From NCBI GenBank assembly GCA_965200775.1, contig OZ241383.1, forward strand, positions 1,922,001 through 1,986,000: 64,000 nt of DNA. The letters run 5' to 3'. Origin of the DNA: Poriferisocius sp965200775 (lineage in GTDB: Bacteria > Actinomycetota > Acidimicrobiia > Acidimicrobiales > Bin134). A program made the translations under genes and the position numbers. Positions 1-8,336 of the stretch are shown piece by piece. Below the pieces are notes generated by a model. The model did no database searches and was not told where the DNA came from. It worked only from the letters and a program-made list of their open reading frames with translations. Numbering within the stretch: the first letter of the stretch is position 1; the number at the start of each line of letters is the position of its first letter.

Positions 1-48
1 GCTCCCATGCACTTTTGGCTGCTCTGGGCGGTGTGTACGGGCTAGGGA

Positions 49-906
49 TCAGCGGTGGGGCCAGACCTGGGGGCAGCGGGGGTGGTCGACGGGGCTGCCT
101 TCGGCGACTTCGTCGTGGTGGGGTTTACGCGGGGTTCCCCGCTTGAAGCGATAAACGGTGTCGTCGCCGCAGTAGCGCACGGAGATCGCCCGGCGCCACT
201 GGTCGGTGATGTTGGCGTGGGCACCGTGGAGGGTCATGGCATGGTGAACGGCCACATCTCCGGGCTCCATGTCGAAGCTGACGAGGTGCTCATGGTCGTC
301 CCGCTCGTAGTGCGGCACCTCCTCGCCATCGGTGTCAGGCATGGACAACTGGCTCACGAACCAGTTGGGCCGGAAGTCCCGCTGCCAGCGGTGCGACCCT
401 CGCACATAGACGGTGGCACCGGTCTCCTTGTTGATGGGGTCGAGCGGGCACCAGGTGGTGCATACCTTGTCGCCTTCGAGTTGGAAGTAGGCCATGTCCT
501 GGTGGATGGCGGTGGGTTCCTCGGTATGGGGTTCCTTCACCAGAACGCTGTCCTCGTAGAACCACAGATCCCGGCTCCGAAGCAGCTCGGCTGCGAGCTG
601 GGGCAGGGCCGATTCAGTGGCGAAGCTCTCGAAAGCGGGATCGTCCCACCAGTGGTCGGTTCCGCTGCGGAACTGGCCCCTGGGAGCGCCCGCTCGGGCC
701 GCTGTTGGGTCGTTCAGCAGCGTCCCCCCGCTAGCGGGCACCACCGCGGCGCCCAACTCGGTCATGTTGCTGGTGGACTCCCGGCCCAGCACCCGCTGCA
801 CCGGTACGGCCATATCGGCCAAGACCTCATGGGAAAGCACCCCTCGAACAACCACCACCCCGTCACGCCAGAAGGCTTCGACCTGTTCCTCGGATACGAG
901 CCGCAC
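49..906 (-). CDS. Phytanoyl-CoA dioxygenase (PhyH) family protein
   Basis: Predicted Fe(II)/2-oxoglutarate-dependent oxygenase of about 285 residues, the usual size for PhyH proteins. The iron-binding facial triad is visible as H135-x-D137 (in IHQDMAYF) with a distal His near residue 227 (LHGAHAN), and an Arg pair near 238-239 could hold 2-oxoglutarate. The family hydroxylates acyl-CoAs, halogenated compounds or small metabolites, and the substrate here cannot be read. I chose GTG at 906 because the domain begins immediately after it and longer versions run into the upstream SDR gene; a TACCAT box 8 nt upstream might allow leaderless expression. It follows the SDR by 70 bp on the same strand, so co-transcription is possible. 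Confidence 0.85.
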   Translation of the reverse strand: MRLVSEEQVEAFWRDGVVVVRGVLSHEVLADMAVPVQRVLGRESTSNMTELGAAVVPASGGTLLNDPTAARAGAPRGQFRSGTDHWWDDPAFESFATESALPQLAAELLRSRDLWFYEDSVLVKEPHTEEPTAIHQDMAYFQLEGDKVCTTWCPLDPINKETGATVYVRGSHRWQRDFRPNWFVSQLSMPDTDGEEVPHYERDDHEHLVSFDMEPGDVAVHHAMTLHGAHANITDQWRRAISVRYCGDDTVYRFKRGTPRKPHHDEVAEGSPVDHPRCPQVWPHR

Positions 907-976
907 GGCTGACGATGGTAGCGATTCAGGGGCGGGAGGAGTAACGATCGAGAGAGCTTTCTCCCGGGTGCGCGAC

Positions 977-1900
977 CTACATGGCCTCCAGCCCGGCGGG
1001 CATACCCAGATGGACCAGGCTCTCGCTGGTGGAGCCGTGGGGCGTCCACTGGGTGGCCGACATGGCCCGGGCCATTCCCTCGGCGACCGACTCCATGGTC
1101 GAGTCGATCTCCTGGGCCGGGGAAGCGGCATAGACGATACGGGCGAACTGGCCCCCACCGGCGGTGAACGCCTCACCGGTTACTTCGCACGTTTCGCTCA
1201 CCAGGTGGGCCACGACCGGGGTCACCTTTCCGGCACCGAAATAGGTGCGTAGGTGTGTCTTGAACGGCGACTCGGGAAGCCCCTCGGTCAGGCGGGAGAT
1301 CGCCATCGGCAGCAGCAGGTTCACCCCGATGTTGTGGGCTCGTCCGAAGATGGCCTGAGTGCGGGTCAAGCCGAAAAGGCCCGACTTGGTGGCCGCGTAG
1401 GAAGCAGTGGGGTTTCCAAAGCAGGCAGGAGAGCCGGTGTTGACGATTCGCCCGTAGTTCTGCTCTACCAGGTGGGGCCACACCGCCTTGGCTGTGTTCA
1501 GGCAGCCGAGGAGGGTAACCCCCACATGGCGGTGCATGTCGTCGGCGTCGACTTCGGGGAAAAACGAAGCGCTGGCAAACCCGGCGTTGTTGATGAGGAT
1601 GTCGATACGCCCCCACGCCTCGAGGGCGCTGGCCACCATCTCGGTAGCGGTGGTGGGATCGCCCACATCACCGTGGTTGGAGATGGCCTCCCCACCGGAA
1701 TCTCGTATCCGTTGAGCGGCCTGTTCGGCGATGTCGGGGTTGACACCCTGCTCGGGCAGGCCCAGGGTGCCGCTGCCGAAGTCGTTGAGCACGATCCTGG
1801 CTCCACGTTCGGCCAGGTACTGAGCGTGGGCGAATCCCAAGCCGATCTCGTCGCCGGCACCCGTGATGAGGGCGACTCGGCCCTGAAACTCATTGGACAT
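977..1900 (-). CDS. Short-chain dehydrogenase/reductase (SDR)
   Basis: Cytoplasmic NAD(P)-dependent oxidoreductase with 307 residues, longer than the classical 250 and resembling the hydroxyacyl-CoA dehydrogenase-like SDR subgroup. The cofactor glycine motif is TGAGDEIG (13-20), the structural NNAG is at 104-107, and the catalytic Ser157, Tyr168 and Lys172 (YAATK) are all present. The Asp-Glu inside the glycine motif is unusual but keeps the glycines. A GGAAAG ribosome site lies about 10 nt before the ATG. The LLM oxidoreductase gene ends 17 bp upstream on the same strand and the PhyH gene lies 70 bp downstream, so these three probably form one transcript for oxidation of an alcohol or hydroxyacyl intermediate. 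Confidence 0.92.
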   Translation of the reverse strand: MSNEFQGRVALITGAGDEIGLGFAHAQYLAERGARIVLNDFGSGTLGLPEQGVNPDIAEQAAQRIRDSGGEAISNHGDVGDPTTATEMVASALEAWGRIDILINNAGFASASFFPEVDADDMHRHVGVTLLGCLNTAKAVWPHLVEQNYGRIVNTGSPACFGNPTASYAATKSGLFGLTRTQAIFGRAHNIGVNLLLPMAISRLTEGLPESPFKTHLRTYFGAGKVTPVVAHLVSETCEVTGEAFTAGGGQFARIVYAASPAQEIDSTMESVAEGMARAMSATQWTPHGSTSESLVHLGMPAGLEAM

Positions 1901-1917
1901 TGCTGCTCACTTTCCGA

Positions 1918-2811
1918 TCAGCCGGGAAGGCCCAACAACGGGGCGAGCGTTTCGAGTGTTCCGAGGCGGGGCCGGGCCTTGTCCACCGGGTCGAGCGGCT
2001 GGATGCACACGTGGGTGGCCCCGGCTTCGTGGTGTTGGCGCACCCGGTCGACCAAAGCGCCTTCGTCCCCCCAGGCCACCACCGCATCTACCACGTCGTC
2101 GCTGCCTCCGTTGTCGAGCGCAGCCTCCTCGAAGCCACAGCGCATAAGGTTGTTCCGGTAGTTCGGCATGTTGAGCGGTCCAGCCATGGCAGCCCGAGCC
2201 CGTTCGCGGGCCCGACCGGGATCGGTTTCGAGCATCACCTTCTGCTCGGGGCAGATCCAAGCGTCGGGCCCCATGATCTCCCGGGAACGTCGGGTGTTCT
2301 CGGGAGGAGCGAAGAAGGGATGTGAGCCCATCGTGCGCTCGGCGGCCAGCTTCAACATCTGCGGTCCAAGTGCGGCCAGCACCATGGGTGGCTCCCCGTC
2401 CAGCTCGGGGCCCCACCACATGGCGTTGTCCATCTTGTCCAGATACTCCCGCATTGACGGGATCGGCTTTGGGTAGGGCTTGCCCTGCAGCCGTTCCACC
2501 GGGGCCTGGTGAGAAACGCCGAGGCCGAGCAGGAACCGACCCCCCGACTGGTCGTGCAGTTCACGCTGGGCGCTCGCCGTGGCCTGGGCCTCTCGCAGGT
2601 GGATGTTCACCACGCCGGTGGCCAACACCAGCTTGGAGGTGTGGTTGAGCAGCAGGGAAGCGTGGGCGAACGGGTCACGGCCGAAGGCATCGGGGATCCA
2701 CAGGGCGCCGTAGCCCAGATGCTCGATCCGTTGGGCGAACTCGATGGCCTCACTGGTGGAAAAGCTGTCGGTGCGAGTCCAGACTCCCACCCGTCCGATG
2801 TCCATGCTCAT
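1918..2811 (-). CDS. LLM-class F420-dependent oxidoreductase
   Basis: A 297-residue luciferase-like monooxygenase-fold protein. The N-terminus (GRVGVWTRTD), the GYGALWIPDAFGRDPFA segment and the LATGVVNIHLR strand match the actinobacterial TIGR03620-like subgroup that uses deazaflavin F420. The family transfers hydride between F420 and an organic substrate; the substrate is unknown. It is soluble with no signal peptide. The promoter appears to be leaderless: TACGTT lies 6 nt before the ATG and no Shine-Dalgarno is visible. It is probably the first gene of the LLM-SDR-PhyH transcript. F420 use is one of the clearest actinobacterial signs in the window. Confidence 0.9.
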   Translation of the reverse strand: MSMDIGRVGVWTRTDSFSTSEAIEFAQRIEHLGYGALWIPDAFGRDPFAHASLLLNHTSKLVLATGVVNIHLREAQATASAQRELHDQSGGRFLLGLGVSHQAPVERLQGKPYPKPIPSMREYLDKMDNAMWWGPELDGEPPMVLAALGPQMLKLAAERTMGSHPFFAPPENTRRSREIMGPDAWICPEQKVMLETDPGRARERARAAMAGPLNMPNYRNNLMRCGFEEAALDNGGSDDVVDAVVAWGDEGALVDRVRQHHEAGATHVCIQPLDPVDKARPRLGTLETLAPLLGLPG

Positions 2812-2817
2812 GGGGCC

Positions 2818-2823
2818 AACGTA
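2818..2823 (-). promoter_or_regulatory. -10 box for leaderless start of the LLM oxidoreductase
   Basis: On the minus strand TACGTT (TANNNT type) is followed by 6 nt and then the ATG at 2811, which puts the expected transcription start on the A of the start codon. No ribosome site fits in the gap. Confidence 0.5.
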
Positions 2824-2898
2824 GTTTCCCGCTCCTCGCTGTGGGCCATACGGGGCGGTTGACCCCTCCCGGCCCGCCGGACGGCAGCGGGCTGTGGA

Positions 2899-4026
2899 TC
2901 AGACGGTGAGCCCGTAGAGCTCGGCGCAGTTGTCCCGCAGCACCCGGTCTTTCTGGTGCTCGGTCATGTGGGTGGTCTGCTCGGTGAGCATTTCCTGAGA
3001 CCACGGCCAGGTGGCGTCGGAGTGGGGGTGGTCGTTGGCCCACATCACCCGGTCGGTGTTCATCAGGTCCAGAAGCTTGAACGCCACCCAGTCGTCCTGG
3101 AACGTGAGGTACACGTTCTCCCGGAAGTACTGGCTGGGAGCCTTCGACAGCTCGGCCCCGGTCAGCCAGTTGCGGTGCCGGTTGTAGGCGTGATCGGCCC
3201 GGTACATCCAGTGAGGTGCCCACCCGGCGTCGGCCTCCACGCACACAACCTTGAGATCGGGGTGGCGCTCGAACACCCCGCCGAAGATCAGCGTGCCGAT
3301 GATGTCCTGGTTCCCACGGATGATCCCCAAGAACGAGTTGATCTTCGGACCCCTGAACTGGGCAGCCATTGGATGATCGTTGCCCGAAGTCAGGATGTGG
3401 AACGACAGCGGGATCCCCAAAGCCACGGCGGCCTCCCAGAAGGGGTCGAAGTCAGGGTGGTCGTAGTCAATCCCCGACGCCGGAAAACCGGGCAGCATGA
3501 CCCCCTTGAGCCCGAGGTCGCGAATGGCCTCCAGGTCGGACACGGCCTCCGCCACCGACCGGACCGCTGTCTGGCCCAGCCCGATGAGCCGCTCGGGAGC
3601 GTGGGAGTTGAACTCGGCGATCCAGCGGTTGTAAGCATCGAAGCAAGCCTTCTTGTAGTCGGCCTCGGGGTGGTTGCACAGGGTCATGCCCACCGACGGG
3701 TAGATCACCTCGGCCACCACCCCGTCCCGGTCCTGCTCCTCGAGGCGGGCCACCGGGTCGTACCCACCGGGGTGAAGCTCCTCCCAGCGAGTCCCGCTGT
3801 TGATGCTGATCTCGTCCCAGCTCTTGCCGGCAGCAGCGATCATGCCGAAGGGCATCCGGTTGCGCCCGTTGTCTATGGACATGAACACGCCCATGTCGTC
3901 GGACCACGCCACCCGAGGGGCGCGGTCGCGGAACTTGGGGTCGATGTAGTCGATGTAGGTGTTGTCGGGCTCGGTGACGTGGGAGTCAGCCGAGATGCAC
4001 GGGCGAACGGGGGTGACGGTGCTCAT
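2899..4026 (-). CDS. Amidohydrolase family 2 metal-dependent hydrolase
   Basis: A 375-residue TIM-barrel amidohydrolase of the amidohydrolase-2 (ACMSD-like decarboxylase/hydrolase) family. The N-terminal metal motif is SADSHVTEP and later strands carry histidines such as FHILTSGN and the final ANDHPHSDATWPWS segment with the metal Asp/His. The family decarboxylates or hydrolyses aromatic and cyclic acids using Zn or Mn. I placed the start at ATG 4026, after a GGAAGG ribosome site, since the longer frame runs across the promoter of the divergent gene. It is transcribed divergently from another amidohydrolase of the same superfamily across only 76 bp, so the two may be co-regulated. Confidence 0.9.
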   Translation of the reverse strand: MSTVTPVRPCISADSHVTEPDNTYIDYIDPKFRDRAPRVAWSDDMGVFMSIDNGRNRMPFGMIAAAGKSWDEISINSGTRWEELHPGGYDPVARLEEQDRDGVVAEVIYPSVGMTLCNHPEADYKKACFDAYNRWIAEFNSHAPERLIGLGQTAVRSVAEAVSDLEAIRDLGLKGVMLPGFPASGIDYDHPDFDPFWEAAVALGIPLSFHILTSGNDHPMAAQFRGPKINSFLGIIRGNQDIIGTLIFGGVFERHPDLKVVCVEADAGWAPHWMYRADHAYNRHRNWLTGAELSKAPSQYFRENVYLTFQDDWVAFKLLDLMNTDRVMWANDHPHSDATWPWSQEMLTEQTTHMTEHQKDRVLRDNCAELYGLTV

Positions 4027-4066
4027 TTCGGAACCTTCCGGTTGGGCTAATTCTCCGGGCGTCGCA

Positions 4067-4095
4067 GAGACAGGACCAACGCTAGTGGGTAGCGT
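4067..4095 (+). promoter_or_regulatory. Leaderless promoter of the 4103 amidohydrolase
   Basis: GAGACA (4067-4072), a 17-bp spacer and TAGCGT (4090-4095) are followed by 7 nt and the ATG at 4103. The arrangement predicts a transcript that starts at the start codon. It lies in the 76-bp divergent gap. Confidence 0.5.
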
Positions 4096-4102
4096 GGACG
4101 CC

Positions 4103-5497
4103 ATGAGCAGCCATCGATCCGCCACCGACATCCGGGCCGATTTGGGCCACCCGATCATCGACGCCGACGGGCACGTGTTCGAGCACTACCCGGCCCTGAA
4201 TCAGTACTGCCTGGACGAGGGACTCGACGGAGGGCTCTACCCCCAGATGGGCAAGTGCTCGTTCTCCGGCGAGCCGAACTGGGCGTCGCTGCCCCCCGAC
4301 GAGCGGTTGGCCCGGCGCTCCTTCCGGGGGCCGTGGTGGGCGCTGCCTCTTGCCAATACCCGAGATTTCGCCACCGCTGTGTCGCCGGCGCTGTTCCACG
4401 ACCGCATCGAGGAGCTGGGAATGGACTTCGCGGTGTGCTACCCCAGCATCGGGCTCAACTTCCCTGCTTACGGCGACGACGATGTCCGCAACAAGCTGTG
4501 CCGGGCCCTCAACCGCTACCTGGCCGACAGTTACCAGGGCCTGGAGGACCGCCTGGCCCCGGTGGCCGCCATCCCCACTCACACCCCCGAAGAGGCCATC
4601 GAGCAGCTCGACTTTGCGGTGACCGAGCTGGGGTTCAAGGCAGTGATGATCGGCGGGTTCGTGTCCCGCCCCCTGCCCGCCGGCGGCGACATGGCCACAT
4701 GGGTCGACTCCCTGGGCCTCGATTCGGCCTACGACTACGACCCCCTCTGGCAGCGACTGGTGGAACTTCAAACCCCGGCAAGCGTCCACTCCGGGTCGAT
4801 GGGGTGGCACGGCCGCCGGTCGATCAGCAACTTTTCCTACAACCACATGGGCAACTTCGGCGCCGCCGGTGAGGCCACCGCCAAGTCATTGTTCTTCGGC
4901 GGGGTCACCCACCGCTTCCCCGACCTGCGCCTAGGCTTCCTCGAGGGCGGGGTCACCTGGGGAGCCCAGATGCTCTGCGACCTCATCAGCCACTGGGAAA
5001 AGCGCGGTCCCGAAGGGCTGAAGGCCTATGACCCTGACCGGTTCCAGCCCGAGCAGTTCGAGGACCTGCTGGCCGCCGCAGGCGATCCCATCAACCTGCC
5101 CCCCGGCTTCGGCGAGACCATGCAGAAGTTCACCGCCACCAAGGACATATTCCACGACTTCGAGGCGGCCGGCATCACCAGCTCAAAGGAGATCATCTCC
5201 CAGATCGATCGCTCCTACTGGTTCGGCTGCGAGGCCGACGACCCCCTGGTTCGCCTCGCATTCGACGGCGCCCTACCCGAGGGGGCAACCCTCAATGCCA
5301 TCTTCTCCTCCGACGTGGGCCACTGGGACGTGCCGGTCATGGCCGAGGTGCTTCCCGAGGTGTGGGAGCAGGTGGATAACGGCTGGCTCACCCAGGACCA
5401 GTTCCGGGCCTTCACCTTCACCAACGCCCACCGGTTCTTCACCGAGGCCCGCCCCGACTTCTTCCACAACACCGTGCTGGAAGGCGTGACCGTCTAG
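4103..5497 (+). CDS. Amidohydrolase family 2 metal-dependent hydrolase
   Basis: A 464-residue amidohydrolase, longer than its divergent neighbour. The first metal motif is DADGHVFEH; the core includes SVHSGSMGWHG, the FFGGVTHRFPDLRLGFLEGGVTWG segment typical of this superfamily, and a late SSDVGHWDV with the catalytic Asp. The family acts on cyclic or aromatic carboxylates; the substrate is unknown. The start at 4103 is preferred because a leaderless -10 box precedes it. A hotdog protein starts 12 bp downstream and an MDR reductase follows, giving a small operon in which ring or acyl products might be handed to CoA metabolism (inference). Confidence 0.9.
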   Translation: MSSHRSATDIRADLGHPIIDADGHVFEHYPALNQYCLDEGLDGGLYPQMGKCSFSGEPNWASLPPDERLARRSFRGPWWALPLANTRDFATAVSPALFHDRIEELGMDFAVCYPSIGLNFPAYGDDDVRNKLCRALNRYLADSYQGLEDRLAPVAAIPTHTPEEAIEQLDFAVTELGFKAVMIGGFVSRPLPAGGDMATWVDSLGLDSAYDYDPLWQRLVELQTPASVHSGSMGWHGRRSISNFSYNHMGNFGAAGEATAKSLFFGGVTHRFPDLRLGFLEGGVTWGAQMLCDLISHWEKRGPEGLKAYDPDRFQPEQFEDLLAAAGDPINLPPGFGETMQKFTATKDIFHDFEAAGITSSKEIISQIDRSYWFGCEADDPLVRLAFDGALPEGATLNAIFSSDVGHWDVPVMAEVLPEVWEQVDNGWLTQDQFRAFTFTNAHRFFTEARPDFFHNTVLEGVTV

Positions 5498-5509
5498 AAC
5501 TAGGGGCCC

Positions 5510-6319
5510 ATGACCGACCCCGCTTCCGAACCGGCTGGGTTCACGCTGCTGGCCCAGCTCGGAATCTACTGCGACCCCAACTCCCAACCCGGCTACGGCA
5601 AGCTCAGGGTGTTCCCCGAGCAGTGTCACGGCGGCCAGGTGAGGCCCTCGGTGCTCATGCTCATGGCCGATGTGGTGTGCGGAATGATCGGGGAGAAGGA
5701 AGCCCCCGAGTGCTGGCACTTCACCACCGACTTCCAGCTTCGTACTACGTCCGCTCCCCTGCCCGACCAGCTGGACGTGAATGCCGCCGTCCTGCGGACC
5801 GGTGCCACCACGCTGACGTGCGAATGTAGCATCACCACCAGCGACGGCACCGAAGTCGGCTACGGCCAGATCGGTTTCGGCCGCTTCCCCCAAAGACCTG
5901 GCGATCCGGTCAAACACCTTCATGACCCTCCTCGACCCGACCGCCTGGGCCTACCCGACATCGACCGGCCGCTGGCCGAGGTGGCCGGAATCAGCGTGGA
6001 GGATGCGGCAACCGGCCATGTCGAGGTCGAGCTCACCCCCCTGCTGTTGAACGAAGCCGGCATCATGCAAGGGGCCATGGTGACGCTTGTCGGCGAGGTG
6101 GGAGCCGAAACCCTGGCCCGCCACCACTTCGGGGTTCCATACGCGGTGGCCGACATGGATGTCCGCTACCTGTTGGGAGGAAAGATCGGCCCGGTGTACA
6201 GCACTTGTCGCTGGGTGGGCGACCCGTCATCGGGCTGGGTGGTGGCCGAGATCAGGGATCTGGGCAAGGGCGACCGTCTGATCGCCTCGATGATGATGCG
6301 GGTCCGCCACGCTCGCTGA
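5510..6319 (+). CDS. Double-hotdog thioesterase-like protein
   Basis: A 269-residue protein with two halves that each look like a hotdog fold of the PaaI/4HBT type. The first half carries HGGQVRPSVLMLMADVV and the second carries NEAGIMQGAMVTLVGEVGAE, both resembling the central helix with its G-x-x-x-x-L/M-A-D/E pattern. Hotdog proteins hydrolyse or bind acyl-CoA thioesters. The duplicated form is less common than the 140-residue single domain. It is soluble and lies 12 bp after the amidohydrolase and 34 bp before the MDR reductase. The function as a CoA thioesterase is an inference from fold and context. Confidence 0.75.
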   Translation: MTDPASEPAGFTLLAQLGIYCDPNSQPGYGKLRVFPEQCHGGQVRPSVLMLMADVVCGMIGEKEAPECWHFTTDFQLRTTSAPLPDQLDVNAAVLRTGATTLTCECSITTSDGTEVGYGQIGFGRFPQRPGDPVKHLHDPPRPDRLGLPDIDRPLAEVAGISVEDAATGHVEVELTPLLLNEAGIMQGAMVTLVGEVGAETLARHHFGVPYAVADMDVRYLLGGKIGPVYSTCRWVGDPSSGWVVAEIRDLGKGDRLIASMMMRVRHAR

Positions 6320-6341
6320 GAAGACCCTGCCCCCGCCGGGG

Positions 6342-6347
6342 TACCTT
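6342..6347 (+). promoter_or_regulatory. -10 box for leaderless start of the 6354 MDR gene
   Basis: TACCTT lies 6 nt before the ATG at 6354. The gap holds no purine-rich ribosome site other than GGCGGG directly next to the start. No good -35 is visible. Confidence 0.4.
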
Positions 6348-6353
6348 GGCGGG

Positions 6354-7352
6354 ATGAACCGTCAGTGGATCTACGCCGTGCGGCCCGACGGCCCGGCCGG
6401 GGTTGACAACTTCGAGTACCGGGAATCCCCCATTCCCGAGCCGGGCGACAACCAGGCCCTCGTGAGGCTCTGCTACCTCAGCTTCGAGCCGGCCATGCGC
6501 ACCTGGATGGAGGACTTCATCACCTACATGCCGCCCGCACCGCTGGGTCAACCGATGATCGGTCCGGGGGTGTCCCAGGTGGTTGCCTCCAACACCCCGG
6601 CCCTGAAACCGGGCGATCTGGTGAGCGGGATGATGAGCTGGCAGGACTACGAGGTGGTGGAGGCCGGGGCCCGGGTGGTGCCGCCCGGCACCCCCATCGA
6701 AGTGATGCTCGGTCCGCTGGGAGGCACCGGCCTCACCGCTCACATCGGCTTGCTCGACATCGGCCGGCCCCAGCCCGGCGACACGGTGCTGGTGTCGGGA
6801 GCGGCCGGGGCCACCGGGTCGGTGGCGGCCCAAATCGCCCGCATCAAGGGATGCCGTTCGGTGGGAATCGCCGGGGGCACCGACAAGTGCCGCTGGCTTC
6901 TTGAGGAGGCCAAGCTCGACGCGGCAATCGACTACAAGAACGAGGACGTGGCCGCCCGCCTGGCCGAGACCTGTCCCGACGGTATCAACGTGTACTTCGA
7001 CAACGTGGGCGGCGATTTGCTGGAGACCGTGCTGGGCCACATGGCCCAGGGAGGGCGGATCGCCTGCTGCGGAGCCATCTCCACCTACAACCAGGGACTT
7101 CGCCGTCCGGGGCCGTCCAACATGTTCCAGCTCATCGAGAAACGGCTCACCCTGCAGGGCTTCGTGATGTTCGACCACATGGACCTGGTGCCGGAAGCCT
7201 CAGCGGACCTGGCCCGATGGGTGGCCGACGGGGAGATCGCCTTCAGGGCCGATGTGCAGGAGGGGTTCGACAACATCCCGGCCACATTCCTGCGGCTGTT
7301 CTCGGGGGCCAACCAGGGCAAGCAGCTCCTGAAGGTGAGAGACCCGGAATAG
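6354..7352 (+). CDS. NADP-dependent MDR oxidoreductase (CurA/prostaglandin reductase type)
   Basis: A 332-residue zinc-free medium-chain reductase. The N-terminus (MNRQWIYAVRPDGPAG), the LSFEPAMRTWM segment and the MLGPLGGTGLTAHIGLLDIG stretch match the leukotriene/curcumin double-bond reductase branch, and the nucleotide fold shows SGAAGATGSVAAQIA. These enzymes reduce the C=C bond of enones using NADPH. There is no structural zinc lobe, as expected for this branch. It ends 3 bp before the oxidoreductase gamma subunit gene, so it is probably co-transcribed with that four-gene complex. Confidence 0.9.
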   Translation: MNRQWIYAVRPDGPAGVDNFEYRESPIPEPGDNQALVRLCYLSFEPAMRTWMEDFITYMPPAPLGQPMIGPGVSQVVASNTPALKPGDLVSGMMSWQDYEVVEAGARVVPPGTPIEVMLGPLGGTGLTAHIGLLDIGRPQPGDTVLVSGAAGATGSVAAQIARIKGCRSVGIAGGTDKCRWLLEEAKLDAAIDYKNEDVAARLAETCPDGINVYFDNVGGDLLETVLGHMAQGGRIACCGAISTYNQGLRRPGPSNMFQLIEKRLTLQGFVMFDHMDLVPEASADLARWVADGEIAFRADVQEGFDNIPATFLRLFSGANQGKQLLKVRDPE

Positions 7353-7355
7353 GCG

Positions 7356-7928
7356 ATGAACCCTCCCGCACCGCAGGTGCCCACCCCCGGCGAGCGGGAA
7401 CTCATGCTTACCGGCATCGGGGGTCAGGGGGTGCAGCTCGCCGCCCAGGTCATCGCCCAAGCTGCGACGGCCGAGGGTAAGGAGGTGCTGGTGTTCGGCA
7501 GCTACGGCGGCATGATGCGAGGTGGCAACACCGACAGCACCGTGGTGATCAGCGACCACCCCATCGAGGCTCCACCTGTGCTGTCGTCCACCTGGTCGGC
7601 GATCCTGATGCATCATCAATTCTGGGCCCCGTTGCGCACCCGCATCCGTGACGGCGGCCTGGTGTTGGTGAACACCTCGGTGTTCGAGGACGAACTCGAC
7701 CGCCACCGTTACCGGGTGGTGGAAGTTCCCGCCACCGACGCGGCCACCGGCCTGGGCAACCCGCTGCTGGCCGCCATGATTATGGCCGGGGTGTACGGGA
7801 GGGAATCGGGGCTGGTGGGACTGGATGGTTTGATGGAGGGGATGCGCCGTTCGGTTCCGCCCTATCGAAGCCGCCTGATCGAGGCCAACGAGACGGCGCT
7901 GGCCACCGGCTGGGAGATGGCGGCGTGA
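7356..7928 (+). CDS. 2-oxoacid:acceptor oxidoreductase gamma subunit
   Basis: A 190-residue gamma domain of the pyruvate/2-oxoacid:ferredoxin oxidoreductase family. The signature is the N-terminal GIGGQGVQLAAQVIAQAA segment and the FGSYGGMMRGGNTDSTVVIS loop. It forms part of a cytoplasmic complex that oxidatively decarboxylates a 2-oxoacid with CoA, reducing ferredoxin. The next gene overlaps by 4 bp (ATGA-like junction) and encodes the ferredoxin subunit. The gene order gamma-delta-alpha-beta and the subunit sizes fit the KOR/VOR four-subunit type rather than the large single-chain enzymes. Confidence 0.92.
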   Translation: MNPPAPQVPTPGERELMLTGIGGQGVQLAAQVIAQAATAEGKEVLVFGSYGGMMRGGNTDSTVVISDHPIEAPPVLSSTWSAILMHHQFWAPLRTRIRDGGLVLVNTSVFEDELDRHRYRVVEVPATDAATGLGNPLLAAMIMAGVYGRESGLVGLDGLMEGMRRSVPPYRSRLIEANETALATGWEMAA

Positions 7929-8245
7929 GCCCGTCCATGCCCCCAAACCCGGATTCCTCCGGGAGCCGGGCAACCTCAGGGGGCACCGTTACCGTTCGGG
8001 GCACGGTGGTAATCGATGTGGAGGCGTGCAAGGGCTGCGACCTGTGCATTGACGCCTGCCCACCTCGGGTGCTGGAGATGACCGACCGCGAGGTCAACAC
8101 CAGGGGATACCGCTACCCCCGGCTGCTGGCGGGGTGTACCGGATGCCAGGCTTGCGCTCAGATCTGCCCGGATTTCGTGTTCCAGGTGTACAAGTACCAC
8201 ACCCCACTCGAGCTGCCAGGCCACAACGAGACCGCCAGAGGGTGA
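7925..8245 (+). CDS. 2-oxoacid:ferredoxin oxidoreductase delta subunit (2x[4Fe-4S] ferredoxin)
   Basis: A 106-residue ferredoxin-like subunit with two cluster motifs: CKGCDLCIDACPP and CTGCQACAQICPD, each with the C-x2-C-x2-C-x3-C pattern that holds a [4Fe-4S] cluster. It carries electrons from the TPP centre of the beta subunit to external ferredoxin. The first 30 residues are a variable Ser/Pro/Gly-rich stretch, so a later start is possible, but the GTG at 7925 overlaps the gamma subunit stop by 4 bp, which supports translational coupling. Confidence 0.93.
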   Translation: MSPSMPPNPDSSGSRATSGGTVTVRGTVVIDVEACKGCDLCIDACPPRVLEMTDREVNTRGYRYPRLLAGCTGCQACAQICPDFVFQVYKYHTPLELPGHNETARG

Positions 8246-8255
8246 ACGACAGCAG

Positions 8256-8336
8256 ATGAACGAGCGAGCGCTGATGGAGGGCCCCGAGGGTGAGTTACGG
8301 GGGATGAACGACCGAGCGCTGATGGAGGGCTCCGAG
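8256..8336 (+). repeat. Duplicated start-codon segment of the alpha subunit gene
   Basis: Two 33-bp copies (8256-8288 and 8304-8336) differ at two positions and are 48 bp apart, so the reading frame is kept. The peptides are MNERALMEGPE and MNDRALMEGSE. Both copies include an ATG. Confidence 0.9.
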
